NCBI GenBank assembly: GCA_965246995.1
Contig: OZ252008.1
Coordinates: 4,030,001 to 4,094,000, forward strand
Length of the DNA: 64,000 nucleotides
Origin: VXRJ01 sp965246995
GTDB lineage: Bacteria; Acidobacteriota; Vicinamibacteria; Vicinamibacterales; UBA8438
Reading direction: 5' to 3'
Shown: piece after piece, positions 1 to 8,895 of the stretch
How positions within the stretch are numbered: the first letter of the stretch is position 1
Layout: each line of letters begins with the position of its first letter
The notes under the pieces: model-generated
Told to the model about the DNA's origin: nothing
Seen by the model: only the letters and a program-made list of their open reading frames with translations
The model's database searches: none
Made by a program: the position numbers and the translations under genes

Positions 1-2073
1 GAGGCCCATCCCCTGGCCGATACTCGGCTCGCCGAGAACGTCGAGGCGCCACGCGTCGAGCATGTCGGAGAACTGCTCCTCTTCGTCGAGTCCGTCGAGC
101 ACATATAGCGCGGCTGCGTAGTGGGCGAACCCTTCCGAGATCCACTGATCGCGGTAGCCCTCCCAGTCGACCCCCGCGCCCCACCACTGGTGCGCCACCT
201 CGTGCGCGCGAAACAGCTCCGACTCGCCGGTGTGCAGGTGCCCGAACGCCTGGAACGAGAGTAGCACCAGGCCGGGGAAGGCCTGTCCGCCGTACTCGCG
301 GGTCTCGCTGATCAACAGCGATTCGAACGGGTAGGGGCCGAAGTAGTCGTTGTAGGTCCGGAAGGATCCGATCAGGTCGTCGATCGTCTTCTCCCGGCTG
401 CCCGGCGCGAAGCCGAGGTGGTGCCGGTCGGCATAGACCGAAATCGGCGGCAGGTCGAGGCCCTCCGACGCCAGCGCGTCTACCGGCACCTCGTCGACAT
501 CGAACCGCCCCATGTGGAACGACATCGTGTTGCGGACCGGTTGCGCGGTGACCCACCGCATGATCCGCGTGCCGTCCTCCACCCGCTCGTCCGCGAGGAG
601 GCCGCCGCTCGCGACCCGGTAGCGCTCCGGCGTGCGGAACGTCAGGTTGAAACGGCGCCGCCGGTTGTCGGGATGCCGGGGTATCCAGTAGATGGTGTCC
701 TTCAGCACGTAGCCCATCAAGTCGCGCAGCCGCTCGATCAGTTCCCCCTCGTAGGCGATCTCGAGGATGAAGCGCTCGCCGGCGGCGACGGGGCGGGGCA
801 GCAGCATGACGAGCCGCGGCTCGTAGAGGTCATCGTCCATCCGCCGGTCGTGCTTTTCCTGCACGAAGTGGATGGGTTCGCCGATCAGCGGCGCCGGGGT
901 GTCAGGCTCGGGTGGATCCTCGCCGCCCACCGTGGCGGCGGGTGGGTCGAGCAGCGCCACCGCCTGCACGTCGTCGACGGTGTCCGGCAGCGTGGTCCGC
1001 CAGCGGACATCGGTCACTTCGGCAGTCGGCGAGATCAGCACGCGGAGCGACGCCAGATCGACCAGCGGTTCCACCACCAGCGCGACGCTCGCCGCGACGT
1101 CGCCGTTCCCTTCGATCGCCAGGTCGACATCGGCCCGTGACACCGTCACGCGGGGGCGCCATGGCTCGTCGTCCGGCGCCAGCAGGCGGGGCAACAGCCC
1201 GTAATCGGCGGCCGTCCAATCGTCATCGTCGTCCCGATCCGCGTCCGGATCGACAGGGCCGTCCACCTCCGGGTCGCGCGGGAAGCGCCCGATTGTCGGC
1301 GCCACGGCCGCCGCGTCGAAGTTGTCGACGGCGTGAGCGCCGAGCCAGACGTCGACCATCCGGTGGCCCCCGTCATAGCGCATGACGCCCACCTCCTCGC
1401 GGTCCCACGGCTCCAGCTCGACGGTGAACCAGTCATGCTCGCGTCCGTCCACCTCGACGAAGACGAACGAGTGGTCCGCGTCCGGCAGCGGCGGTTCGAC
1501 CGACGCGCGCCACAGCGCCGCCGCGATCCGTGCGTCCGGATTGAGCAGCCGGTCTTCGCGCAACTTCTCGCGGCGGTCGTCGAGCAGGTCGGCCGCGCGC
1601 CGGACATCGTTCCCCGGCGCGGCGCTGTCCGCCAGGGCCCGGAGCCGTTCGCCCACGTCGCCGGTGAACCAGGCGACGAAGCGTTCGAACTCCTCCTCGA
1701 TCAGGTCCGCGTCAATCAGCTTCCGGAGTTGGTGCAGCTCGACGCCGTCCGGCGGATAGGCACGGAGCGTCCCCCGCCCGAGGTAGATGGCGACGGTGTC
1801 GCGGCCGGCTATCGGCGGCAGAAGGTAGAGGTCGCCGCCGTCGAAGGTGAACTCGAACCGGTCGATCTGCAGTCGCGCGCCCGCGGGAATCCGTCCAGCC
1901 GGCTCGGGCGCGGCCTCGCGCAACTCGGTATAGACCGCCGGTGGACCGAGGCCGGTGTCGTCGTCGTCGTCCTGCGCCGCGGCGCTGGCGCCGAGCACCA
2001 CGGTGCCGAGCACCACGGTGCTGAGCACCGCCGCGACAAGACCGGCGCCGACCCACCAGAGTGTCAGGCGCAT
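1..2073 (-). CDS. M1 family metallopeptidase (aminopeptidase N-like), 3' end outside the window
   Basis: About 690 residues are visible from the ATG at 2073; the stop lies left of base 1. The N-terminus has a hydrophobic signal segment (about residues 1-30) ending in an Ala-rich cleavage-like stretch followed by a run of Asp, so export is likely. The zinc site is clear: HEVAH at residues 624-628 and ISEGFAH with Glu647, the HExxH-18-E spacing of family M1. The long N-terminal region of about 400 residues is typical of large M1 proteins with an extra domain. The gene follows tRNA-Leu on the same strand. Family assignment is firm; the peptide substrate is unknown. Confidence 0.88.
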   Translation of the reverse strand, partial: MRLTLWWVGAGLVAAVLSTVVLGTVVLGASAAAQDDDDDTGLGPPAVYTELREAAPEPAGRIPAGARLQIDRFEFTFDGGDLYLLPPIAGRDTVAIYLGRGTLRAYPPDGVELHQLRKLIDADLIEEEFERFVAWFTGDVGERLRALADSAAPGNDVRRAADLLDDRREKLREDRLLNPDARIAAALWRASVEPPLPDADHSFVFVEVDGREHDWFTVELEPWDREEVGVMRYDGGHRMVDVWLGAHAVDNFDAAAVAPTIGRFPRDPEVDGPVDPDADRDDDDDWTAADYGLLPRLLAPDDEPWRPRVTVSRADVDLAIEGNGDVAASVALVVEPLVDLASLRVLISPTAEVTDVRWRTTLPDTVDDVQAVALLDPPAATVGGEDPPEPDTPAPLIGEPIHFVQEKHDRRMDDDLYEPRLVMLLPRPVAAGERFILEIAYEGELIERLRDLMGYVLKDTIYWIPRHPDNRRRRFNLTFRTPERYRVASGGLLADERVEDGTRIMRWVTAQPVRNTMSFHMGRFDVDEVPVDALASEGLDLPPISVYADRHHLGFAPGSREKTIDDLIGSFRTYNDYFGPYPFESLLISETREYGGQAFPGLVLLSFQAFGHLHTGESELFRAHEVAHQWWGAGVDWEGYRDQWISEGFAHYAAALYVLDGLDEEEQFSDMLDAWRLDVLGEPSIGQGMGL

Positions 2074-2081
2074 CAGAATGG

Positions 2082-2165
2082 TGCGGAAGGGGGGATTTGA
2101 ACCCCCACGAGCCATAGGCTCACCAGCCCCTCAAGCTGGCGCGTCTGCCGTTCCGCCACTTCCGC
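2082..2165 (-). tRNA. tRNA-Leu (anticodon GAG)
   Basis: Read on the minus strand, the sequence starts GCGGAAG and ends CTTCCGC plus discriminator A, giving a full 7-bp acceptor stem. The anticodon stem CCAGC/GCTGG encloses loop TTGAGGG, so the anticodon is GAG. A long variable arm and GGTTCAAATC T loop fit a class II tRNA of 84 nt. CCA is not encoded. Confidence 0.95.
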
Positions 2166-2227
2166 AGTGGCTCCTGTGCTGCGTGCCCGGCGGCGCGCGG
2201 CGATCACGCTGTTTCGGCCGGGCGTCC

Positions 2228-2608
2228 CTACTGCGGTGCCGGCTCGGCGTCGTCCTCGCCGCTTTCCTCGTCCGTGCCCTCGCCGTCCGCCGCAGCGGGC
2301 GTCGCCTCCGGCAGGGTCTCGGTCCCGACCGACGCCGCGGGCGTCGAATCGAATCCGCCTACCACCGAGTCGGGACCCTGCTGGCCGATGATCGCCAGCA
2401 CGAACGCCCCGACCATGAAGAGGACGCCGAGGACGGCGGTCGCGCGAGTCAGGAGCGTCGCGCCGGCGCGTGCTCCGAACGCCGCCTGCGACCCGCCGCC
2501 GCCGAACGCCGCGGCGATATCGCCGCCCTTGCCTTGCTGCAGCAGGACGACCACGAGCAGCAGGAGGCAAACGCCGACGTACAGACCGGTGAGCAGGAAG
2601 CTCAGCAT
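2228..2608 (-). CDS. secG: SecG, protein translocase subunit
   Basis: A 126-aa protein with two hydrophobic helices (about residues 3-23 and 52-74) separated by a Gly-rich cytoplasmic loop containing LLQQGKGGD and FGGGGSQAAFG, the SecG signature. SecG assists SecYEG-mediated export at the inner membrane. The C-terminal 45 residues form an acidic Asp/Glu/Ala/Pro tail, longer than in the E. coli protein. It lies downstream of tpiA on the same strand, a linkage seen in many bacteria. Identity is secure. Confidence 0.95.
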   Translation of the reverse strand: MLSFLLTGLYVGVCLLLLVVVLLQQGKGGDIAAAFGGGGSQAAFGARAGATLLTRATAVLGVLFMVGAFVLAIIGQQGPDSVVGGFDSTPAASVGTETLPEATPAAADGEGTDEESGEDDAEPAPQ

Positions 2609-2647
2609 CGGAAAAGTATAACAGCGCGCGCCCTGGCGGGCGCGTTG

Positions 2648-2671
2648 GAAGTTTCGCTGGAGCGAAACTTC
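2648..2671. repeat. Perfect inverted repeat between tpiA and secG
   Basis: GAAGTTTCGC, loop TGGA, GCGAAACTTC: a 10-bp perfect stem in the spacer between the tpiA stop (2689) and secG start (2608). No T tract follows on the minus strand, so a classical intrinsic terminator is not shown; it may be an RNA processing or attenuation hairpin. Confidence 0.6.
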
Positions 2672-2688
2672 TACGTCGCAGACTCCGC

Positions 2689-3444
2689 CTACCGGGTGGC
2701 GTCGACGATCTGCGCGAAGCTCGCCGGGTCGAGGCTGGCGCCGCCGACAAGCGCGCCATCGACATCGGGTTGGGCGGCCAGTTCGGCCGCGTTCCCCGGC
2801 TTGACGCTACCGCCGTAGAGGAGCCGGCAGCGGCCCGCCGCCTCGTCGCCCGCCAGGCCGGCCAGGCGGCTCCGGATATGCGCGTGCGCCGCCTGCGCCT
2901 GGGCCGGCGTCGCGGTCCGGCCAGTGCCGATCGCCCAGACCGGCTCGTAGGCGACGATGATCGTGCCGACGTCAGCGGCGTCCAGCCCCGCGAGGCCGCC
3001 GTCGATCTGGCGGTCGAGCACCGCCTCGGTCTGGTCCGTCTCGCGTTCGTCAAGCGTCTCGCCGATACAGACAATCGGCACCAGCTCGGCCTCCAGCGCC
3101 GCCTGCACCTTCCGGTTGACCGCATCGTCAGTCTCGCCGAAGAGATGCCGCCGTTCCGAGTGGCCGATGATCACGTGGCTCGCCCCCGCCTCGGCCAGCA
3201 TGGCCACGCTCACCTCGCCGGTGAACGCACCGTGGTCCTCCCAGTGGACATCCTGTCCCGCCACCGCGATGTTCGAGCCGCGGCAGGCGGCGGCGACGAT
3301 GGCGAGCGCCGTGAAGGGGGGCGCAAGGACGATCTCCGCGTGGTTCGCGTCCGCCGCCAGCGGCAGAAACGCTTCGGTGAAGTCGACCGCCTCGGCGATC
3401 GTCTTGTGCATCTTCCAGTTGGCGGCGAGGACAGGTGTGCGCAT
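2689..3444 (-). CDS. tpiA: Triosephosphate isomerase
   Basis: A 251-aa TIM barrel interconverting dihydroxyacetone phosphate and glyceraldehyde 3-phosphate. The catalytic set is visible: Asn-Trp-Lys near residues 9-11, IIGHSERR with the electrophilic His near residue 95, and AYEPVWAIGTG with the catalytic Glu near residue 167. The phosphate-binding YGGSVKPGNA motif is near the end. Length is normal. It ends 80 bp before secG. The pgk-gap pair lies 3.2 kb upstream, separated by an interrupted gene cluster and mobile elements, so the glycolytic block may once have been contiguous. Confidence 0.97.
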   Translation of the reverse strand: MRTPVLAANWKMHKTIAEAVDFTEAFLPLAADANHAEIVLAPPFTALAIVAAACRGSNIAVAGQDVHWEDHGAFTGEVSVAMLAEAGASHVIIGHSERRHLFGETDDAVNRKVQAALEAELVPIVCIGETLDERETDQTEAVLDRQIDGGLAGLDAADVGTIIVAYEPVWAIGTGRTATPAQAQAAHAHIRSRLAGLAGDEAAGRCRLLYGGSVKPGNAAELAAQPDVDGALVGGASLDPASFAQIVDATR

Positions 3445-3728
3445 CGGTTTGGTCGACCTTTCGGGGGCTTTCAGCCGACGACGAGCCGGGTGCCCCGCCG
3501 TAGTTGCTGCGCGAGACTCTTTCGCGCGTCACGTTCACTCACTGGAGGCCAACTCGCGACGAGGGCATGCCTGGGTGGCGGTACAGAAGGCTGGACAGTG
3601 AGTTGCCATGCCCCAACTCGACTGTCCTTCACAGTCGGCGCCGCGAAGTCGCCACGAGCTCGAACAGGACGCCCGGAAGCCTCAGCGGCAGTTTCCTGTC
3701 CGAGGATCCACACGGCGTCCTCGGCTAG

Positions 3729-3904
3729 CAGCCCGTGGTGAAACCCCGCGTCGCACCGAGACCGGCGAGGCGCGCGCCTGACAAGGCGCGACGAGGAAGC
3801 ATATTGGCCATATTGAGACCGCGGACTGGCGCAGTCCGAGGAGCAACGCCGTTCAGGCGAGATGCATCGCCGGTCGAATGCAGCAGGGGTTTCACCACGG
3901 GCTG
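3729..3904. mobile_element. 176-bp non-autonomous terminal-inverted-repeat element, copy 1
   Basis: The ends are the perfect inverted repeat CAGCCCGTGGTGAAACCCC and its reverse complement. CTAG flanks both sides (3725-3728, 3905-3908). No ORF fits inside. The interior has a short hairpin (GGACTG/CAGTCC). Two near-identical copies lie at 14260-14435 and 60915-61091. This fits a MITE. The IS1380-type element abuts its right CTAG. Confidence 0.85.
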
Positions 3905-3908
3905 CTAG

Positions 3909-5612
3909 CCCGGATAATTCGTGAAGGGTCCGATTTCGATAGTGACGCAAGGACCCCCGTGTGGTACAAATGCTGTGAAGCCAGACATTTACCCACCACA
4001 GAGGCCCTTGCGTGACGACCGACAAGATATCACAGACTGTCCTCTTTCCGGATCTCTTCGACAAGCCCCTCGTCGCGACGTTCGACCGCCAGCACGCGAG
4101 TTCCGATGGCGGCGCGGTTCTGCTCAAGGCGGCCGAGCGGCTGTACGGGTTGGTGGCGGGCTTTGCCCGCTGTCTGGTCGACCGGCGGGAGCCCGGGAAG
4201 GTTCGGCACACGTTGGCGGAGTTGCTCGGCCAGCGGATCTTCGGCATTGCGTGTGGCCATCCGGATGGTAACGACGCCGACCGCCTCGCCGACGATCCGA
4301 TCCACAAGCTGTTGCTCGGGCGCGACCCGGTCGCTGGCGAGGCGTTGGCCTCGCAGCCGACGATCTCTCGGTTCGAGAACGGCGTCGGCCGGTCTGCCCT
4401 CTACGAGCTGGCGCGCGAGCTGGCGATGCGGGTCATCGAGCGGCATCAGCGCCGGCTGGACGGGCGGGCGCGGCGGATCACGATCGACCTGGATCCCACC
4501 GACGACGCGACGCACGGCGCCCAGCAGCTCACCTTCTTCAACGGGCACTACGATAGCTGGTGCTACCTGCCGTTGCTGGCGTTTCTGACCTTCGACCAGG
4601 AACGCGAACAGTATCTGTGCGCGGCGGTGCTGCGGCCCGGAAATGTGTCGGCCACCCGCGGGACCGTGGGCGTGTTGTGTCGGCTGCTGCCCCTGCTGCG
4701 GCAGGCCTTTCCCCAGGCGCGGTTTCTCGTCCGGCTCGACGGGGGCTTTGCGACGCCGGAGATCTTCGACTTCCTGGATGCCGAGCCGCGGCTCGACTAC
4801 GTGGTGGCGATGGCCAAGAACGCCGTGTTGCAGCGCCACGCCGAACCCGCCCTGCTCGTGGCGCAGGCCCAGAGCGCGGCCAGCGGCCAGACCGCGCACG
4901 TGTATACCGACACCCAGTACCAGGCCGGTACGTGGGGCCACGCGCGCCGCGTCGTGATCAAAGCCGAGGTCGTCCGGCTCGGCGACCGCGCCCCGCGCGA
5001 CAACCCGCGCTTCGTCGTGACCAACCTGCGCCAGACGCCGCGTTTCGTCTATGAACGGATCTACTGCGCCCGCGGCGACATCGAGAACCGGATCAAGGAG
5101 TTGCTTGATGGCCTGCAGATCGACCGCACGAGCTGCTGTCGCTTCTGGGCCAATCAACTGCGCGTGCTCCTCACCGCCGCCGCCTACGTGCTGATGCAAG
5201 AACTCCGGCTGCGCGCGGCGCGCACCGCCTGTGCCCGCGCCCAAGTGACGTGGCTGCGCGACCGGCTCCTCAAATTGGGGGCGCACATCGTCGGCTCGGT
5301 CCGCCGCGTGGTCCTGCACCTGCCGACCGCCACGCCGGACCTCCACGCTTGGCGGCACATCGCGCTTGCACTCGGCGCCCGCGGCGGATAGGCCCCAGCC
5401 GGCGCTCGTCAGCCGCACGTAAACGCATCCCAACAGCGCACCGAGCACGCCCGCGGCGAAGCCGTCCCTCGACGGCCCCGTACCCAGGCCTTCCCCACCG
5501 ACAGTCAGCTTCTATCCCGCCGGCGCCCGATGGCAGCGACGCCCGATGCGCCATGTGCGCGACGATCACACCGTCCGCGACGTCGACTCGGACCCTTCAT
5601 GCATAATCCGGG
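3909..5612 (+). mobile_element. IS1380-family insertion sequence, complete
   Basis: A 1704-bp element with imperfect terminal repeats: CCCGGATAATTCGTGAAGGG at the left and CCCGGATTATGCATGAAGGG (reverse complement) at the right. CTAG lies on both sides (3905-3908 and 5613-5616), consistent with a 4-bp target duplication. It carries one transposase gene with an intact frame. It inserted into the CTAG already flanking the 176-bp element, giving the order CTAG-MITE-CTAG-IS-CTAG inside a gene. Confidence 0.88.
4012..5391 (+). CDS. IS1380-family transposase
   Basis: A 459-aa DDE transposase. Family hallmarks are the N-terminal SSDGGAVLL segment, RITIDLDPTDDATHG (first acidic residues), LVRLDGGFATPEI (second Asp) and ENRIKELLDGL (catalytic Glu region), followed by a C-terminal NQLRVLLTAAAYVLMQELR segment. 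It starts GTG within GCGTGACGACC, inside the element, about 100 bp from the left end. The frame is uninterrupted, so the protein is probably active. Confidence 0.92.
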   Translation: MTTDKISQTVLFPDLFDKPLVATFDRQHASSDGGAVLLKAAERLYGLVAGFARCLVDRREPGKVRHTLAELLGQRIFGIACGHPDGNDADRLADDPIHKLLLGRDPVAGEALASQPTISRFENGVGRSALYELARELAMRVIERHQRRLDGRARRITIDLDPTDDATHGAQQLTFFNGHYDSWCYLPLLAFLTFDQEREQYLCAAVLRPGNVSATRGTVGVLCRLLPLLRQAFPQARFLVRLDGGFATPEIFDFLDAEPRLDYVVAMAKNAVLQRHAEPALLVAQAQSAASGQTAHVYTDTQYQAGTWGHARRVVIKAEVVRLGDRAPRDNPRFVVTNLRQTPRFVYERIYCARGDIENRIKELLDGLQIDRTSCCRFWANQLRVLLTAAAYVLMQELRLRAARTACARAQVTWLRDRLLKLGAHIVGSVRRVVLHLPTATPDLHAWRHIALALGARGG

Positions 5613-5809
5613 CTAGTGTTTCTGTTCGCATGATGGAAACTTCGTCCGTATGTTCCCCGCGTCTTGGAGGTAAGAACTGCCGGAAGTCGCTTCGCCCGGT
5701 CGAGGCCGTGAATGCACCCTGATCGAAGATGAATCGCGACAGACGTTCCGTGTCGCTGATCGGGCCGTCTTCGTAGGGATCGGGTGCCGACGCGGTCGTG
5801 TGAGGCTCG

Positions 5810-6283
5810 TTAGCCGAGTCGTGCTGACGGGTAGAGCCGCGCCAGAACGTAACGAAGCGTCTCAGGAAGTCCAACAATGTACTCGACCCTCCCGCAAATG
5901 GGCTCCCGCCCGAACAGCGCTGAGAGACCGATCCGGTCAGAGTTGTCAATTGTCAGGCTTACAACTCTCTGAGGGTCTTCGCCCCAATCCAACCCGATCT
6001 CGTCCTCCGACTCGACGACGACTATAGGCAGTGGTAGTTCGGACGGAAGGGACATCATGAATTCCAGCGTCTTGTTGTAGGCACTGAACGACACGGCTGT
6101 CCCGTCGTTGTTCTCGGCCTGCACAAGGGCTTCAAAAATGCGGGAGACAATCTCGCCCGCCCTGTCGTCACTCGCAGGTGCGGTGGCCTCCTCCAACAAC
6201 TCCCGTAGGCCCTCCGCCTCTGTTCCCAGAGATCGATCCTCGGGAAGGTAAGTGGGCCACGCCAGGGTAGCAGCAAAACTCAT
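5810..6283 (-). CDS. Hypothetical protein downstream of the TIGR04255-like remnant
   Basis: A 157-aa soluble protein with no membrane segment or motif I can name. Its ATG overlaps the stop of the preceding TIGR04255-like remnant (ATGA at 6280-6283), and it is followed by the IS-split gene, so the three look like one translationally coupled unit. Composition (DRAGEIVSRIFEAL, LPLPIVVVESEDEIGLDWGED) is that of a real folded protein rather than a shadow frame. It may be an orphan now that both neighbours are broken. Function unknown. Confidence 0.6.
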   Translation of the reverse strand: MSFAATLAWPTYLPEDRSLGTEAEGLRELLEEATAPASDDRAGEIVSRIFEALVQAENNDGTAVSFSAYNKTLEFMMSLPSELPLPIVVVESEDEIGLDWGEDPQRVVSLTIDNSDRIGLSALFGREPICGRVEYIVGLPETLRYVLARLYPSARLG

Positions 6284-6643
6284 TCGTAGAACCTGACGGT
6301 CTCGTCCGTGAGCAGTGAGAAGAACGTCTCGTTCTTCAACATTCCAAGGGAACCCAAGATCTCCCGTAAAACGGCCGAATCAACGGAAAATTCCCACCCG
6401 AACACCTCCAAAGGCTGAAGAACCGACGCGCGGCGATACGAGCTTGCCGTCCTTAATCTCGATCTTCGCCTCGAAATCGCGCCGCTGTTCCTTGGCCGGG
6501 AACTCATCCTTCAACTCGTCGGCGAGAGCGTTGAACATCTCGGAATCGCCGGGGACCGATGCTCGCAGATCGACAAGAGCTTCGACGATGGGAGGGCGGT
6601 TGAGGGACCTCGGCTGCGCCATGTGATCCCAATCGTAGCTCAA
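6280..6643 (-). pseudogene. TIGR04255-family protein remnant with internal deletion and frameshift
   Basis: The N-terminal part (RPPIVEALVDLRA, then PGDSEMFNALADELKDEFP up to FGGVRVGIFR) resembles the start of the sporadically distributed TIGR04255 family. A second frame supplies a family-like C-terminus, LREILGSLGMLKNETFFSLLTDE, ending at 6280. TIGR04255 proteins are normally about 250 residues; here only about 120 codons separate start and end, so the middle is missing and the frames no longer match. The start overlaps the pgk stop by a few bases. Probably inactive; its original role is unknown. Confidence 0.62.
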
Positions 6644-7872
6644 CGGATCTGTTCGATGGTGTTGCAGCTACGTGCGTTCCCACGCACCGCATCCGGCAGC
6701 GCCGCGACGCCCGGAAGCGTCCGTCCCCCCAGGAATTCGAGGGACGCGCCGCCGCCGGTGGAAATGTGCGAGATCCGGTCGCTGACCCCCGCCTGGACGG
6801 CCGCCGCAACCGAATCGCCGCCGCCGATCACCGTCGTCCCGCCGCAGTCGGCGACGGCCCGGGCGACGGCGACGGTGCCGGCGCTGAACGGCTCCACCTC
6901 GAACACGCCCATCGGTCCGTTCCAGATCACCGTCTGCGCCGTCGCAACGATATCGGCGTACGCCGCGCGAGCCGCCGGACCGATATCGACTCCCATGCGG
7001 TCGCCGATCGCCACGTCATCCGCCGCGAGGCATTCGTGCGCCGCGGCCGGGTCGAGGCTCTCGGCGACGACGTGATCCGACGGCAGCGCCAGATGCACCC
7101 CGCGCTCCGCCGCCGCCGTCTCGATCCGGCCGGTCTCCGCCACGAGACGCGGCTCCACCAGCGACCGCCCGGTCGGCAGCCCCCGTCCCAGGAAGAAGGT
7201 GTACGTCATGGCGCCGCCGATCAGCAGCGCATCGACGCGCGGCAGCAGGTTCTCGATCACTTCGAGCTTGCCCGAAACCTTGGCGCCGCCGAGGATCGCG
7301 ACGAACGGCCGCGCCGGGGCGGCAAGCAGCGCACCGAGGTATTCCAGCTCCCGCGCGAGCAACAGTCCCGCTGCCGCGTCGTCCATCTGCGCCACGATGC
7401 CGGCCGTCGAGGCGTGCGCGCGGTGCGCGGACCCGAACGCGTCGTTGACGTAGGCGTCGGCCAGTCCGGCGAGCGCCGCCGCGAACGCCGCGTCGTTCGC
7501 TTCCTCTTCCGGGTGGAAGCGGAGGTTCTCGAGCAGCGTGATGCCGCCAGCCCCTGCCTCGGCGACCGCCTGTTCCGCCGCCTCGCCGACGCAATCGCCG
7601 GCGAACGCAACCGGCCGGCCGAGCAGTTCCGAGAGGCGCTCGGCGACCGGATGTAGGCTCAACGCGGCCGACGGCCGTCCCTTTGGCCGGCCGAGGTGGG
7701 ACGCCAGGGCGAGCGAGGCGCCCTGCCCGAGTGCGTACTCGATCGTCGGCAGGGCGGCGCGGATACGCGTATCGTCGGTCACCCGGCCGTTCGCGAGCGG
7801 CACGTTGAAGTCGACGCGGACGAACAGCCGCCGCCCGTTCAGGTCGAGGTCGCGGATCGAACGTTTCGCCAC
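6640..7872 (-). CDS. pgk: Phosphoglycerate kinase
   Basis: A 410-aa enzyme transferring phosphate from 1,3-bisphosphoglycerate to ADP. Substrate-binding motifs VRVDFNVP (residues 18-25) and SHLGRPKG (about 59-66) lie in the N-domain; the nucleotide-domain motifs LGGAKVSGKL, GPMGVFE, IGGGDSVAAA and STGGGASLEFL follow in order. It starts 6 bp after gap and is clearly co-transcribed with it. The last dozen residues after the usual end (RGNARSCNTIEQIR) are unusual and run to the boundary with the TIGR04255-like remnant, perhaps a tail altered by rearrangement. Confidence 0.97.
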   Translation of the reverse strand: MAKRSIRDLDLNGRRLFVRVDFNVPLANGRVTDDTRIRAALPTIEYALGQGASLALASHLGRPKGRPSAALSLHPVAERLSELLGRPVAFAGDCVGEAAEQAVAEAGAGGITLLENLRFHPEEEANDAAFAAALAGLADAYVNDAFGSAHRAHASTAGIVAQMDDAAAGLLLARELEYLGALLAAPARPFVAILGGAKVSGKLEVIENLLPRVDALLIGGAMTYTFFLGRGLPTGRSLVEPRLVAETGRIETAAAERGVHLALPSDHVVAESLDPAAAHECLAADDVAIGDRMGVDIGPAARAAYADIVATAQTVIWNGPMGVFEVEPFSAGTVAVARAVADCGGTTVIGGGDSVAAAVQAGVSDRISHISTGGGASLEFLGGRTLPGVAALPDAVRGNARSCNTIEQIR

Positions 7873-7878
7873 GGACTC

Positions 7879-8895
7879 CTAGGCGAGACCCTTCGCGCCG
7901 ATCATCCGAACCAGGTCGACGCAGCGGGACGAGTAGCCCCACTCGTTGTCGTACCAGGACAGCACCTTGACGAAGTCGCCCTCCATCACCTTCGTGTACG
8001 ACGCATCGACGATGGACGAAAGCGGGTTGCCCTTGAAGTCGATCGAAACGAGCGGCTTCTTCGACAGCCCCAGGATGCCGCTGAGCGGTCCGCTGGACGC
8101 CGCCTCGAACGCCGCGTTCACCTCTTCGGCGCTCGCCGGGTTCTCGACATCCGCCACGAGGTCGACGACCGAGACGTTCGGCGTCGGGACGCGCATCGCC
8201 ATCCCGTCCAGCTTTCCCTTCAGATCCGGCAGCACTTCGCCCACCGCGGCGGCGGCGCCGGTCGTCGTCGGAATCATCGACACGCCGGCCGCCCGGGCGC
8301 GGCGCAGGTCCTTGTGCGGCAGGTCGAGCAGCTTCTGATCGTTCGTGTACGAGTGAATCGTCGTCATCCAGCCGCGGCGCAGGCCGAACGACTCGTGCAG
8401 CACCTTCGCGACCGGCGCGAGGCAGTTGGTGGTGCACGACGCGTTCGAGATGATCGCGTGCTGCGCCGGGTCGTACGAGTCGTCGTTGACGCCGAGCACC
8501 AGGGTGAGGTCCGGGTTCTTCGCAGGCGCCGAGATGATCACCTTCTTCGCGCCGGCGGCGAGGTGCTTTGCGGCATCGTCGCGCTTCGTGAAGAGGCCGG
8601 TCGATTCGACCACGATGTCGACGCCCAGTTCGCCCCAGGGGAGGGCGGCCGGATCGCGCTCCGAGAAGACCTTGAAGTGCGCGTCGCCGACCCGCAGGCC
8701 GTCTCCTTCCACCTCCACGTCGGCTTCGAGGTTGCCGAGGACGGAGTCGTACTTGAAGAGGTGCGCCAGCGTTTCCGGGTCAGTGATGTCGTTGACCGCG
8801 ACGAACTCGATGTCCGCGTCCGCCTGCGCCATCGCGGCGCGCATGATGTTCCGCCCGATCCGCCCGAACCCGTTGATACCGACCCTCATACCCAT
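7879..8895 (-). CDS. gap: Glyceraldehyde-3-phosphate dehydrogenase, type I
   Basis: A 338-aa phosphorylating GAPDH. The NAD motif GINGFGRIGR is at residues 5-14; the catalytic SNASCTTNCLAP block carries the nucleophilic Cys near residue 155; the WYDNEWGYSSR motif lies near the C-terminus. An AGGAGG ribosome-binding site lies about 8 bp before the ATG at 8895. First gene of a gap-pgk unit; the 166-bp spacer to the lpxK-lpxL gene probably holds its promoter. Confidence 0.97.
   Translation of the reverse strand: MGMRVGINGFGRIGRNIMRAAMAQADADIEFVAVNDITDPETLAHLFKYDSVLGNLEADVEVEGDGLRVGDAHFKVFSERDPAALPWGELGVDIVVESTGLFTKRDDAAKHLAAGAKKVIISAPAKNPDLTLVLGVNDDSYDPAQHAIISNASCTTNCLAPVAKVLHESFGLRRGWMTTIHSYTNDQKLLDLPHKDLRRARAAGVSMIPTTTGAAAAVGEVLPDLKGKLDGMAMRVPTPNVSVVDLVADVENPASAEEVNAAFEAASSGPLSGILGLSKKPLVSIDFKGNPLSSIVDASYTKVMEGDFVKVLSWYDNEWGYSSRCVDLVRMIGAKGLA

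Larger units (their letters stand above)
3471..5949 (-). pseudogene. Uncharacterised gene split by a 176-bp element plus an IS1380-type IS
   Basis: The 5' part (5949-5617) and 3' part (3728-3471) are in the same reading frame once everything between two CTAG copies is removed: the 5' part ends ...TETL at CTA of CTAG (5613-5616) and the 3' part resumes LAEDAVWILGQ from CTAG 3725-3728. The two parts total 591 nt (197 codons including stop). The joined protein has conserved-looking segments such as ERLSRFIFDQGAF, LPPRRGE and VPPPRHALVASWP. I do not recognise a function. The ATG at 5949 overlaps the upstream ORF by 140 nt, so a later start (e.g. TTG 5877) is possible. It belongs to a unit with the TIGR04255-like remnant and the 5810-6283 ORF. 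Confidence 0.72.

Noticed and set aside
4030..5448. A 472-codon frame antisense to the IS1380-type transposase
   Set aside because: High-GC codon bias makes long antisense frames; the plus strand encodes a clear DDE transposase.
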